From Nephrocerus scutellatus (taxonomy: Eukaryota > Arthropoda > Insecta > Diptera > Pipunculidae), in contig OX352762.1 of NCBI GenBank assembly GCA_947095585.1, forward strand, positions 47,173,335 through 47,237,334: a DNA stretch of 64,000 nt, in the 5' to 3' direction. The notes below the pieces were generated by a model, which worked only from the letters and a program-made list of their open reading frames with translations, did not search any database and was not told the origin of the DNA. Below, one piece after another: positions 40,301 to 53,730 of the stretch. Within the stretch, counting starts at the first letter, position 1, and every line of letters starts with the position of its first letter. Position numbers and translations under genes: made by a program.

Positions 40301-43300
40301 GAAGAAATCTTATAGTCGCATCTTAGTCCTACATTCCGAATTTCATGCGAACCGCTTGAGAAATTGATTTGTTCCAGAAATTCCAGACCATAATGATCAT
40401 ATTCCAGAATTTCCATAGGAAGAAGTCTTATAGTGTCATCTTAGTCCTACATTCCGAATTTCATGCAAATCGCTTGAGAAACTGATTTGTTCCAGAAATT
40501 CCAGACCATAATGATCATATTCCAGAATTTCCATAGGAAGAAGTCTAATAGTCGCATCTTAGTTCTACATTCCGAATTTCATGCGAATCGCTTGGGAAAT
40601 TGATTTGTTCCTGAAATTCCAGGCCATAATGATCATATTCCCGAATTTCCATAGGAAGAAGTCTAATAGTCGCATCTTAGTTCTACATTCCGAATTTCAT
40701 GCGAATCGCTTGAGAAATTGATTTGTTCCAGAAATTCCAGACCATAATGATCATATTGCAGAATTTCCATAGGAAGAAGTCTAATAGTCGCATCTTAGTT
40801 CTACATTCCGAATTTCATGCGAATCGCTTGGGAAATTGATTTGTTCCTGAAATTCCAGGCCATAATGATCATATTCCCGAATTTCCATAGGAAGAAGTCT
40901 AATAGTCGCATCTTAGTTCTACATTCCGAATTTCATGCGAATCGCTTGGGAAATTGATTTGTTCCAGAAATTCCAGACCATAATGATCATATTCCAGAAT
41001 TTCTATAGGAAGAAGTCTAATAGTCGCATCTTAGTTCTACATTCCGAATTTCATGCGAATCGCTTGAGAAATTGATTTGTTCCAGAAATTCCAGACCATA
41101 ATGATCATATTGCAGAATTTCCATAGGAATAATAGTCGCATCTTAGTTCTACATTTCGAATTTCATGCGAATCGCTTGGGAAATGGATTTGTTCCTGAAA
41201 TTCCAGACCATAATGATCATATTCCAGAATTTCCATAGGAAGAAGTCTAATAGTCGCATATTAGTTCTACATTCCGAATTTCATGCAAATCGCTTGAGAA
41301 ATTGATTTGTTCCAGAAATTTCAGACCATAATGATCATATTCCAGAATTTCCATAGGAAGAAGTCTAATAATCGCATCTTAGTTCTACATTCCGAATTTC
41401 ATGCGAATCGCTTGGGAAATGGATTTGTTCCTAAAATTCCAGACCATAATGATCATATTCCAGAATTTCCATAGGAAGAAGTCTAATAGTGGCATCTTAG
41501 TTCTACATTCCGAATTTCATGCGAATCTCTTGGGAAATTGCTTTATTCCAGAAATTCCAGACAAAAATGATCATATTCCGAAAGTTCCATAGGAAGAAAT
41601 CTTATATTCACATCTTAGTCCTACATTCCGAATTTCATGCGAATCGCTTGAGAAATTGATTTGTTCCAGAAATTCCAGACCATAATGATCATATTCCAGA
41701 ATTTCCATAGGAAGAAGTCTGATAGTCGCATCTACGATCTACATTCCGAATTTCCTGCGAATCGCTTGGGAAATTGATTTGTTCCAGAAATTCCAGACCA
41801 TAATGATCATATTCCAGAATTTCCATAGGAACAAGTCTAATAGTCGCATCTTAGTTCTACATTCCGAATTTCATGCGAATCGCTTGAGAAATTGATTTGT
41901 TCCAGAAATTCCAGACCATAATGATCATATTCCAGAATTTCCATAGGAAGAAGTCTTATAGTCGCATATTAGTTCTACATTCCGAATTTCATGCAAATCG
42001 CTTGAGAAATTGATTTGTTCTAGAAATTCCAGACCATAATGATCATATTCCAGAATTTCCATAGGAAGAAGTCTTATAGTCGCATATTAGTTCTACATTC
42101 CGAATTTCATGCAAATCGCTTGAGAAATTGATTTGTTCCAGAAATTCCAGACCATAATGATCATATTCCAGAATTTCCATAGGAAGAAATCTTATAGTCG
42201 CATCTTAGTTCTACATTCCGAATTTCATGCGAATTGCTTGAGAAATTGATTTGTTCCAGAAATTCCAGACCATAATGATCATATTCCAGAATTTCCATAG
42301 GAAGAAGTCTAATAGTCGCATATTAGTCACACATTCCGGATTTCATGCGAATCTCTTGGGAAATTGCGTTATTCCAGAAATTCCAGAGAAAAATGATCAT
42401 ATTCCAGAAGTTCCATAGGAAGAAATCTTATATTCACATCTTAGTCCTACATTCCGAATTTCATGCGAATCGCTTAAGAAATTGATTTGTTCCTGAAATT
42501 CCAGACCATAATGATCATATTCCAGAATTTCCATAGGAAGAAGTCTTATAGTCGCATCTTAGTCCTACATGCCGAATTTCATGCGAATCTCTAGGGAAAT
42601 TGCTTTATTCCAGAAATTCCAGACAAAAATGATCATATTCCAGAAGTTCCATAGGAATAAATCTTATATTCACATCTTAGTCCTACATTCCGAATTTCCT
42701 GCGAATCGCTTGGGAAATTGATTTGTTCCTGAAATTCCAGACGATAATGGTCATATTCCAGAATTTCCATAGGAAGAAGTCTGATAGTCGCATCTTAGTT
42801 CTACATTCCGAATTTCCTGCGAATCGCTTGAAAAATTGATTTGTTACAGAAATTCCAGACCATAATGATCATATTCCAGAATTTCCATAGGAAGAAATCT
42901 TTTAGTAGCATCGTAGTTCTAAATTCCGAATTTCATGCGAATCGCTTGAGAAATTGATTTGTTCCAGAATTTCCATAGGAAGAAATCTTATAGTCGCATC
43001 TTAGTTCTACATTCCGAATTTCATGCGAATCGCTTGAGAAATTGATTTGTTCCAGAAATTCCAGACGATAATGGTCATATTCCAGAATTTCCATAGGAAG
43101 AAGTCTTATAGTCGCATCTTAGTCCTACATTCCGAATTTCCTGCGAATCGCTTGGGAAATTGCTTTATTCCAGAAATTCCAGAGAAAAATGATCATATTC
43201 CAGAAGTTCCATAGGAAGAAATCTTATATTCACATCTTAGTCCTACATTCCGAATTTCATGCGAATCGCTTGAGAAATTGATTTGTTCCTGAAATTCCAG

Positions 43301-45570
43301 ACCATAATGATCATATTCCAGAATTTCCATAGGAATAAGTCTTATAGTCGCATCTTAGTCCTACATTCCGAATTTCATGCGAATCGCTTGAGAAATTGAT
43401 TTGTTCCAGAAATTCCAGACCATAATGATCATATTCCAGAATTTCCATAGGAAGAAATCTTCTAGTCGCATCGTAGTTCTAAATTCCGAATTTCATGCGA
43501 ATCGCTTGAGAAATTGATTTGTTCCAGAAATTCCAGACCATAATGACCATATTGCAGAATTTCCATAGGAAGAAGTCTAATAGTCGCATCTTAGTTCTAC
43601 ATTACGAATTTCATGCGAATCGCTTGGGAAATGGATTTGTTCCTGAAATTCCAGACCATAATGATCATATTCCAGAATTTCCATAGGAAGAAGTCTAATA
43701 GTGGCATCTTAGTTCTATATTCCGAATTTCATGCGAATCGCTTGAGAAATTGATTTATTCCAGAAATTCCAGACCATAATGATCATATTCAGGAATTTCC
43801 ATAGGAAGAAATATTATAGTCGCATCGTAGTTTTAAATTCCGAATTTCATGCGAATCGCTTGAGAAATTGATTTGTTCCAGAAATTCCAGACCATAATGA
43901 TCATATTCCACAATTTCCATAGGAAGAAGTCTGATAGTCGCATCTTAGTTCTACATTCTGAATTTCCTGCGAATTGCTTGGGAAATTGATTTGTTCCAGA
44001 AATTCCAGACCATAATGATCATATTCCAGAATTTCCATAGGAAGAAATCTTATAGTCGCATCTTAGTCCTACATTCCGAATTTCATGCGAATCGATTGAA
44101 AAATTTCTTTGTTCCAGAAATTCCAGACAATAATGATCATATTCCAGAATTTCCATAGGAAGAAATCTTATAGTCGCATCTTAGTCCTACATTCCGAATT
44201 TCATGCGAACCGCTTGAGAAATTGATTTGTTCCAGAAATTCCAGACCATAATGATCATATTCCAGAATTTCCATAGGAAGAAGTCTTATAGTGTCATCTT
44301 AGTCCTACATTCCGAATTTCATGCAAATCGCTTGAGAAACTGATTTGTTCCAGAAATTCCAGACTATAATGATCATATTCCAGAATTTCCATAGGAAGAA
44401 GTCTAATAGTCGCATCTTAGTTCTACATTCCGAATTTCATGCGAATCGCTTGGGAAATTGATTTGTTCCTGAAATTCCAGGCCATAATGATCATATTCCC
44501 GAATTTCCATAGGAAGAAGTCTAATAGTCGCATCTTAGTTCTACATTCCGAATTTCATGCGAATCGCTTGAGAAATTGATTTGTTCCAGAAATTCCAGAC
44601 CATAATGATCATATTGCAGAATTTCCATAGGAAGAAGTCTAATAGTCGCATCTTAGTTCTACATTCCGAATTTCATGCGAATCACTTGGGAAATTGATTT
44701 GTTCCTGAAATTCCAGGCCATAATGATCATATTCCCGAATTTCCATAGGAAGAAGTCTAATAGTCGCATCTTAGTTCTACATTCCGAATTTCATGCGAAT
44801 CGCTTGGGAAATTGATTTGTTCCTGAAATTCCAGGCCATAATGTTCATATTCCCGAATTTCCATAGGAAGAAGTCTAATAGTCGCATCTTAGTTCTACAT
44901 TCCGAATTTCATGCGAATCGCTTGAGAAATTGATTTGTTCCAGAAATTCCAGACCATAATGATCATATTGCAGAATTTCCATAGGAATAAGTCTTATAGT
45001 CGCATCTTAGTCCTACATTCCGAATTTCATGCGAATCTCTTGAGAAATTGATTTGTTCCAGAAATTCCAGACCATAATGACCATATTGCAGAATTTCCAT
45101 AGGAAGAAGTCTAATAGTCGCATCTTAGTTCTACATTACGAATTTCATGCGAATCGCTTGGGAAATGGATTTGTTCCTGAAATTCCAGACCATAATGATC
45201 ATATTCCAGAATTTCCATAGGAAGAAGTCTAATAGTGGCATCTTAGTTCTATATTCCGAATTTCATGCGAATCGCTTGAGAAATTGATTTATTCCAGAAA
45301 TTCCAGACCATAATGATCATATTCCAGAAGTTCCATAGGAATAAATCTTATATTCACATCTTAGTTCTACATTCCGAATTTCATGCGAATCGCTTGAGAA
45401 ATTGATTTGTTCCAGAAATTCCAGACCATAATGATCATATTCCAGAATTTCCATAGGAAGAAATCTTCTAGTCGCATCGTAGTTCTAAATTCCGAATTTC
45501 ATGCGAATCGCTTGAGAAATTTATTTGTTCCAGAAATTCCAGACCATAATGACCATATTGCAGAATTTCC
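37320..45570 (+). repeat. 8.25-kb HOR unit A-B-C, copy 3
   Basis: A, B and C appear in full again, aligned to copy 1 at an offset of 12,497-12,504 bp. It keeps ATGTTCAT (44,841), but lacks the 7-bp deletion of copy 1 and the extra C near its end (45.02 kb), and reads CGAATTTCC where copies 1 and 2 read CGAACTTCC. These differences give a relative order of mutations between copies. At about 45,570 it passes from the end of C straight into the start of B, skipping the first part of A. Confidence 0.84.
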
Positions 45571-48430
45571 ATAGGAAGAAGTCTAATAGTCGCATCTTAG
45601 TTCTACATTACGAATTTCATGCGAATCGCTTGGGAAATGGATTTGTTCCTGAAATTCCAGACCATAATGATCATATTCCAGAATTTCCATAGGAAGAAGT
45701 CTAATAGTGGCATCTTAGTTCTATATTCCGAATTTCATGCGAATCGCTTGAGAAATTGATTTATTCCAGAAATTCCAGACCATAATGATCATATTCAGGA
45801 ATTTCCATAGGAAGAAATATTATAGTCGCATCGTAGTTCTAAATTCCGAATTTCATGCGAATCGCTTGAGAAATTGATTTGTTCCAGAAATTCCAGACCA
45901 TAATGATCATATTCCACAATTTCCATAGGAAGAAGTCTGATAGTCGCATCTTAGTTCTACATTCTGAATTTCCTGCGAATTGCTTGGGAAATTGATTTGT
46001 TCCAGAAATTCCAGACCATAATGATCATATTCCAGAATTTCCATAGGAAGAAATCTTATAGTCGCATCTTAGTCCTACATTCCGAATTTCATGCGAATCG
46101 ATTGAAAAATTTCTTTGTTCCAGAAATTCTAGACAATAATGATCATATTCCAGAATTTCCATAGGAAGAAATTTTATAGTCGCATCTTAGTCCTACATTC
46201 CGAATTTCATGCGAACCGCTTGAGCAATTGATTTGTTCCAGAAATTCCAGACCATAATGATCATATTCCAGAATTTCCATAGGAAGAAGTCTTATAGTGT
46301 CATCTTAGTCCTACATTCCGAATTTCATGCAAATCGCTTGAGAAACTGATTTGTTCCAGAAATTCCAGACCATAATGATCATATTCCAGAATTTCCATAG
46401 GAAGAAGTCTAATAGTCGCATCTTAGTTCTACATTCCGAATTTCATGCGAATCGCTTGGGAAATTGATTTGTTCCTGAAATTCCAGGCCATAATGATAAT
46501 ATTCCCGAATTTCCATAGGAAGAAGTCTAATAGTCGCATCTTAGTTCTACATTCCGAATTTCATGCGAATCGCTTGAGAAATTGATTTGTTCCAGAAATT
46601 CCAGACCATAATGATCATATTGCAGAATTTCCATAGGAAGAAGTCTAATAGTCGCATCTTAGTTCTACATTCCGAATTTCATGCGAATCGCTTGGGAAAT
46701 TGATTTGTTCCTGAAATTCCAGGCCATAATGATCATATTCCCGAATTTCCATAGGAAGAAGTCTAATAGTCGCATCTTAGTTCTACATTCCGAATTTCAT
46801 GCGAATCGCTTGGGAAATTGATTTGTTCCTGAAATTCCAGGCCATAATGATCATATTCCCGAATTTCCATAGGAAGAAGTCTAATAGTCGCATCTTAGTT
46901 CTACATTCCGAATTTCATGCGAATCGCTTGAGAAATTGATTTGTTCCAGAAATTCCAGACCATAATGATCATATTGCAGAATTTCCATAGGAAGAAGTCT
47001 AATAGTCGCATCTTAGTTCTACATTTCGAATTTCATGCGAATCGCTTGGGAAATGGATTTGTTCCTGAAATTCCAGACCATAATGATCATATTCCAGAAT
47101 TTCCATAGGAATAAGTCTAATAGTCGCATATTAGTTCTACATTCCGAATTTCATGCAAATCGCTTGAGAAATTGATTTGTTCCAGAAATTTCAGACCATA
47201 ATGATCATATTCCAGAATTTCCATAGGAAGAAGTCTAATAATCGCATCTTAGTGCTACATTCCGAATTTCATGCGAATCGCTTGGGAAATGGATTTGTTC
47301 CTAAAATTCCAGACCATAATGATCATATTCCAGAATTTCCATAGGAAGAAGTCTAATAGTGGCATCTTAGTTCTACATTCCGAATTTCATGCGAATCTCT
47401 TGGGAAATTGCTTTATTCCAGAAATTCCAGACAAAAATGATCAAAATCCGAAAGTTCCATAGGAAGAAATCTTATATTCACATCTTAGTCCTACATTCCG
47501 AATTTCATGCGAATCGCTTGAGAAATTGATTTGTTCCAGAAATTCCAGACCATAATGATCATATTCCAGAATTTCCATAGGAAGAAGTCTGATAGTCGCA
47601 TCTACGATCTACATTCCGAATTTCCTGCGAATCGCTTGGGAAATTGATTTGTTCCAGAAATTCCAGACCATAATGATCATATTCCAGAATTTCCATAGGA
47701 ACATGTCTAATAGTCGCATCTTAGTTCTACATTCCGAATTTCATGCGAATCGCTTGAGAAATTGATTTGTTCCAGAAATTCCAGACCATAATGATCATAT
47801 TCCAGAATTTCCATAGGAAGAAGTCTTATAGTCGCATATTAGTTCTACATTCCGAATTTCATGCAAATCGCTTGAGAAATTGATTTGTTCCAGAAATTCC
47901 AGACCATAATGATCATATTCCAGAATTTCCATAGGAAGAAGTCTTATAGTCGCATATTAGTTCTACATTCCGAATTTCATGCAAATCGCTTGAGAAATTG
48001 ATTTGTTCCAGAAATTCCAGACCATAATGATCATATTCCAGAATTTCCATAGGAAGAAATCTTATAGTCGCATCTTAGTTCTACATTCCGAATTTCATGC
48101 GAATTGCTTGAGAAATTGATTTGTTCCAGAAATTCCAGACCATAATGATCATATTCCAGAATTTCCATAGGAAGAAGTCTAATAGTCGCATATTAGTCAC
48201 ACATTCCGGATTTCATGCGAATCTCTTGGGAAATTGCGTTATTCCAGAAATTCCTGAGAAAAATGATCATATTCCAGAAGTTCCATAGGAAGAAGTCTTA
48301 TAGTCGCATCTTAGTCCTACATGCCGAATTTCATGCGAATCTCTAGGGAAATTGCTTTATTCCAGAAATTCCAGACAAAAATGATCATATTCCAGAAGTT
48401 CCATAGGAATAAATCTTATATTCACATCTT
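45570..48430 (+). repeat. B-C segment with internal deletions
   Basis: From 45.57 to about 46.98 kb the sequence follows B at an offset of 7,516 bp from copy 3. It then jumps to the end of B (offset 5,870 bp), losing about 1,646 bp, about 14 monomers and so one B sub-duplication unit. It continues through P-type monomers, loses one more monomer near 48,290 (AAGTTCCATAGG joins AAGAAGTCTTATAG), and then enters Q-type sequence. Private changes include GAGCAATTG and ATCAAAATCCG. Confidence 0.82.
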
Positions 48431-49450
48431 AGTCCTACATTCCGAATTTCCTGCGAATCGCTTGGGAAATTGATTTGTTCCAGAAATTCCAGACCATAAT
48501 GATCATATTCCAGAATTTCCATAGGAAGAATTCTTATAGTCGCATCTTAGTTCTACATTCCGAATTTCATGCGAATCTCTTGGGAAATTGCTTTATTCCA
48601 GAAATTCCAGACAAAAATGATCATATTCCAGAAGTTCCATAGGAAGAAATCTTATATTCAAATCTTCGTCCTACATTCCGAATTTCATGCGAATCGCTTG
48701 AGAAATTACTTTGTTCCAGAAATTCCAGACCATAATGATCATATTCCAGAATTTCCATAGGAAGAAGTCTGATAGTCGCATCTTAGTTCTACATTCCGAA
48801 TTTCCTGCGAATCGCTTGAAAAATTGATTTGTTACAGAAATTCCAGACCATAATGATCATATTCCAGAATTTCCATAGGAAGAAATCTTTTAGTCGCATC
48901 GTAGTTCTAAATTCCGAATTTCATGCGAATAGCTTGAAAAATTGATTTGTTCCAGAATTTCCATAGGAAGAAATCTTATAGTCGCATCTTAGTTCTACAT
49001 TCCGAATTTCATGCGAATCGCTTGCGAAATGGATTTGTTCCAGTAATTCCAGACCATAATGATCATATTCCAGAATTTCCATAGGAAGAAGTCTGATAGT
49101 CGCATCGTAGTTCTACATTCCTAATTTCATGCGAATCGCTTGAGAAATTGATTTGTTCCAGCAATTCCAGACGATAATGGTCATATTCCAGAATTTCCAT
49201 AGGAAGAAGTCTGATAGTCGCATCTTAGTTCTACATTCCGAATTTCCTGCGAATCGCTTGAAAAATTGATTTGTTACAGAAATTCCAGACCATAATGATC
49301 ATATTCCAGAATTTCCATAGGAAGAAATCTTTTAGTAGCATCGTAGTTCTAAATTCCGAATTTCATGCGAATCGCTTGAGAAATCGATTTGTTCCAGAAT
49401 TTCCATAGGAAGAAATCTTATAGTCGCATCTTAGTTCTACATTCCGAATT
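48430..49450 (+). repeat. Block Q copy
   Basis: Variant order matches the Q block of 7.97-8.7 kb and its relatives: AAGAATTCTTATAG, then TTCAAATCTTCG, GTTACAG, AATCTTTTAG, an 88-bp unit near 48,955, TTGCGAAAT, CCTAATTTC, ACGATAATGG and another 88-bp unit near 49,396. It leads into the 1,331-bp repeat. Confidence 0.82.
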
Positions 49451-49677
49451 TCATGCGAATCGCTTGGGAAATGGATTTGTTCCTAAAATTCCAGACCATA
49501 ATGATCATATTCCAGAATTTCCATAGGAAGAAGTCTAATAGTGGCATCTTAGTTCTACATTCCGAATTTCATGCGAATCTCTTGGGAAATTGCTTTATTC
49601 CAGAAATTCCAGACAAAAATGATCATATTCCGAAAGTTCCATAGGAAGAAATCTTATATTCACATCTTAATCCTACA

Positions 49678-49712
49678 TTCCGAATTTCAGAATTTAGCAT
49701 CGTAGTTCTAAA
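49678..49712 (+). repeat. 35-bp monomer remnant, copy 1
   Basis: Unit starts at 49,678 and 49,713 are only 35 bp apart. The remnant reads from TTCCGAATTTC into CAGAATTT and then AGCATCG. Two deletions, joining positions about 12 to 71 and about 78 to 101, would turn a normal monomer into it. It is the shortest unit I found. Confidence 0.9.
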
Positions 49713-50596
49713 TTCCGAATTTCATGCGAATCGCTTGAGAAATTGATTTGTTCCAGAATTTCCATAGGAAGAAATCTTATAGTCGCATCTTAGTTCTACA
49801 TTCCGAATTTCATGCGAATCGCTTGAGAAATTGATTTGTTCCAGAAATTCCAGACGATAATGGTCATATTCCAGAATTTCCATAGGAATAAATCTTATAT
49901 TCACATCTTAGTCCTACATTCCGAATTTCCTGCGAATCGCTTGGGAAATTGATTTGTTCCAGAAATTCCAGACCATAATGATCATATTCCAGAATTTCCA
50001 TAGGAAGAATTCTTATAGTCGCATCTTAGTTCTACATTCCGAATTTCATGCGAATCTCTTGGGAAATTGCTTTATTCCAGAAATTCCAGACAAAAATGAT
50101 CATATTCCAGAAGTTCCATAGGAAGAAATCTTATATTCAAATCTTCGTCCTACATTCCGAATTTCATGCGAATCGCTTGAGAAATTACTTTGTTCCAGAA
50201 ATTCCAGACCATAATGATCATATTCCAGAATTTCCATAGGAAGAAGTCTGATAGTCGCATCTTAGTTCTACATTCCGAATTTCCTGCGAATCGCTTGAAA
50301 AATTGATTTGTTACAGAAATTCCAGACCATAATGATCATATTCCAGAATTTCCATAGGAAGAAATCTTTTAGTCGCATCGTAATTCTAAATTCCGAATTT
50401 CATGCGAATAGCTTGAAAAATTGATTTGTTCCAGAATTTCCATAGGAAGAAATCTTATAGTCGCATCTTAGTTCTACATTCCGAATTTCATGCGAATCGC
50501 TTGAAAAATTGATTTGTTACAGAAATTCCAGACCATAATGATCATATTCCAGAATTTCCATAGGAAGAAATCTTTTAGTAGCATCGTAGTTCTAAA

Positions 50597-50772
50597 TTCC
50601 GAATTTCATGCGAATCGCTTGAGAAATCGATTTGTTCCAGAATTTCCATAGGAAGAAATCTTATAGTCGCATCGTAGTTCTAAATTCCGAATTTCATGCG
50701 AATCGCTTGAGAAATCGATTTGTTCCAGAATTTCCATAGGAAGAAATCTTATAGTCGCATCTTAGTTCTACA
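50597..50772 (+). repeat. Two adjacent 88-bp deletion monomers
   Basis: Unit starts at 50,597, 50,685 and 50,773 give two 88-bp units in a row. Each lacks the 30 bp between the TTCCAGAA copies at positions 39 and 69, leaving GTTCCAGAATTTCC. Other single 88-bp units are near 2,730, 3,175, 8,480, 11,690, 12,130, 15,345, 15,785, 19,325, 19,765, 20,565, 21,005, 22,770, 23,218, 24,010, 24,347, 24,690, 30,466, 34,712, 42,962, 48,955, 49,397, 49,755, 50,435, 51,080, 53,772, 62,497 and 62,940. They sit mainly in Q-type blocks. Confidence 0.92.
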
Positions 50773-51008
50773 TTCCGAATTTCATGCGAATCGCTTGGGA
50801 AATGGATTTGTTCCTAAAATTCCAGACCATAATGATCATATTCCAGAATTTCCATAGGAAGAAGTCTAATAGTGGCATCTTAGTTCTACATTCCGAATTT
50901 CATGCGAATCTCTTGGGAAATTGCTTTATTCCAGAAATTCCAGACAAAAATGATCATATTCCGAAAGTTCCATAGGAAGAAATCTTATATTCACATCTTA
51001 ATCCTACA

Positions 51009-51043
51009 TTCCGAATTTCAGAATTTAGCATCGTAGTTCTAAA
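51009..51043 (+). repeat. 35-bp monomer remnant, copy 2
   Basis: This is identical in structure to the remnant at 49,678, with unit starts at 51,009 and 51,044. It marks the end of the second 1,331-bp period; downstream the array moves into the 2,684-bp repeat. Confidence 0.9.
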
Positions 51044-53730
51044 TTCCGAATTTCATGCGAATCGCTTGAGAAATTGATTTGTTCCAGAATTTCCATAGGA
51101 AGAAATCTTATAGTCGCATCTTAGTTCTACATTCCGAATTTCATGCGAATCGCTTGAGAAATTGATTTGTTCCAGAAATTCCAGACGATAATGGTCATAT
51201 TCCAGAATTTCCATAGGAAGAAGTCTTATAGTCGCATCTTAGTCCTACATTCCGAATTTCCTGCGAATCGCTTGAGAAATTGATTTGTTCCAGAAATTCC
51301 AGACCATAATGATCATATTCCAGAATTTCCATAGGAAGAAGTCTAATAGTCGCATCTTAGTCACATATTCCGGATTTCATGCGAATCTCTTGGGAAATTG
51401 CTTTATTCCAGAAATTCCAGAGAAAAATGATCATGTTCCAGAAGTTCCATAGGAAGAAAACTTATATTCACATCTTAGTCCTACATTCCGAATTTCATGC
51501 GAATCGCTTGAGAAATTGATTTGTTCCTGAAATTCCAGACCATAATGATCATATTCCAGAATTTCCATAGGAATAAGTCTTATAGTCGCATCTTAGTCCT
51601 ACATTCCGAATTTCATGCGAATCTCTTGGGAAATTGCTTTATTCCAGAAATTCCAGACAAAAATGATCATATTCCAGAAGTTCCATAGGAATAAATCTTA
51701 TATTCACATCTTAGTTCTACATTCCGAATTTCATGCGAATCGCTTGAGAAATTGATTTGTTCCAGAAATTCCAGACCATAATGATCATATTCCAGAATTT
51801 CCATAGGAAGAATTCTTATAGTCGCATCTTAGTTCTACATTCCGAATTTCCTGCGAATCGCTTGAGAAATTGATTTGTTACAGAAATTCCAGACCATAAT
51901 GATCATATTCCAGAATTTCCATAGGAAGAAATCTTCTAGTCGCATCGTAGTTCTAAATTCCGAATTTCATGCGAATCGCTTGAGAAATTGATTTGTTCCA
52001 GAAATTCCAGACCATAATGACCATATTGCAGAATTTCCATAGGAAGAAGTCTAATAGTCGCATCTTAGTTCTACATTACGAATTTCATGCGAATCGCTTG
52101 GGAAATGGATTTGTTCCTGAAATTCCAGACCATAATGATCATGTTCCAGAATTTCCATAGGAAGAAGTCTAATAGTGGCATCTTAGTTCTATATTCCGAA
52201 TTTCATGCGAATCGCTTGAGAAATTGATTTATTCCAGAAATTCCAGACCATAATGATCATATTCAGGAATTTCCATAGGAAGAAATATTATAGTCGCATC
52301 GTAGTTCTAAATTCCGAATTTCATGCGAATCGCTTGAGAAATTGATTTGTTCCAGAAATTCCAGACCATAATGATCATATTCCACAATTTCCATAGGAAG
52401 AAGTCTTATAGTCGCATCTTAGTTCTACATTCTGAATTTCCTGCGAATTGCTTGGGAAATTGATTTGTTCCAGAAATTCCAGACCATAATGATCATATTC
52501 CAGAATTTCCATAGGAAGAAATCTTATAGTCGCATCTTAGTTCTACATTCCGAATTTCATGCGAATCGATTGAAAAATTTCTTTGTTCCAGAAATTCCAG
52601 ACAATAATGATCATATTCCAGAATTTCCATAGGAAGAAATCTTATAGTCGCATCTTAGTCCTACATTCCGAATTTCATGCGAACCGCTTGAGAAATTGAT
52701 TTGTTCCAGAAATTCCAGACCATAATGATCATATTCCAGAATTTCCATAGGAAGAAGTCTTATAGTGTCATCTTAGTCCTACATTCCGAATTTCATGCAA
52801 ATCGCTTGAGAAACTGATTTGTTCCAGAAATTCCAGACCATAATGATCATATTCCAGAATTTCCATAGGAAGAAGTCTAATAGTCGCATCTTAGTTCTAC
52901 ATTCCGAATTTCATGCGAATCGCTTGGGAAATTGATTTGTTCCTGAAATTCCAGGCCATAATGATCATATTCCCGAATTTCCATAGGAAGAAGTCTAATA
53001 GTCGCATCTTAGTTCTACATTCCGAATTTCATGCGAATCGCTTGAGAAATTGATTTGTTCCAGAAATTCCAGACCATAATGATCATATTGCAGAATTTCC
53101 ATAGGAAGAAGTCTAATAGTCGCATCTTAGTTCTACATTCCGAATTTCATGCGAATCGCTTGGGAAATTGATTTGTTCCTGAAATTCCAGGCCATAATGA
53201 TCATATTCCCGAATTTCCATAGGAAGAAGTCTAATAGTCGCATCTTAGTTCTACATTCCGAATTTCATGCGAATCGCTTGGGAAATTGATTTGTTCCTGA
53301 AATTCCAGGCCATAATGATCATATTCCCGAATTTCCATAGGAAGAAGTCTAATAGTCGCATCTTAGTTCTACATTCCGAATTTCATGCGAATCGCTTGAG
53401 AAATTGATTTGTTCCAGAAATTCCAGACCATAATGATCATATTGCAGAATTTCCATAGGAAGAAGTCTAATAGTCGCATCTTAGTTCTACATTTCGAATT
53501 TCATGCGAATCGCTTGGGAAATGGATTTGTTCCTGAAATTCCAGACCATAATGATCATATTCCAGAATTTCCATAGGAATAAGTCTTATAGTCGCATCTT
53601 AGTCCTACATTCCGAATTTCATGCGAATCTCTTGGGAAATTGCTTTATTCCAGAAATTCCAGACAAAAATGATCATATTCCAGAAGTTCCATAGGAATAA
53701 ATCTTATATTCACATCTTAGTTCTACATTC
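51040..53730 (+). repeat. 2,684-bp HOR, copy 1
   Basis: The segment repeats 2,684 bp downstream (23 x 118 - 30, one 88-bp unit per period). Exact marker pairs at this offset include GATCATGTTCCAG (51,431 and 54,115) and the ATTTCG monomer (53,503 and 56,187). It joins the 17.4-18.1 kb type block to a B-type block (ATTACG, ATTCAGG, ATTGAAAAATTTC, TTCCAGGCC). Confidence 0.88.

Larger units (their letters stand above)
49450..51043 (+). repeat. 1,331-bp tandem repeat carrying a 35-bp monomer remnant
   Basis: A P-type pair (GGAAATGG/CCTAAAATT and GTGGCATC/TTCCGAAAG) followed by a 35-bp remnant occurs twice, 1,331 bp apart (remnants at 49,678 and 51,009). The length equals 12 x 118 + 35 - 4 x 30, matching four 88-bp units (near 49,755, 50,435, 50,640 and 50,725) and one remnant per period. 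The shared odd junction shows the two remnants come from one event that was then duplicated. Confidence 0.88.
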
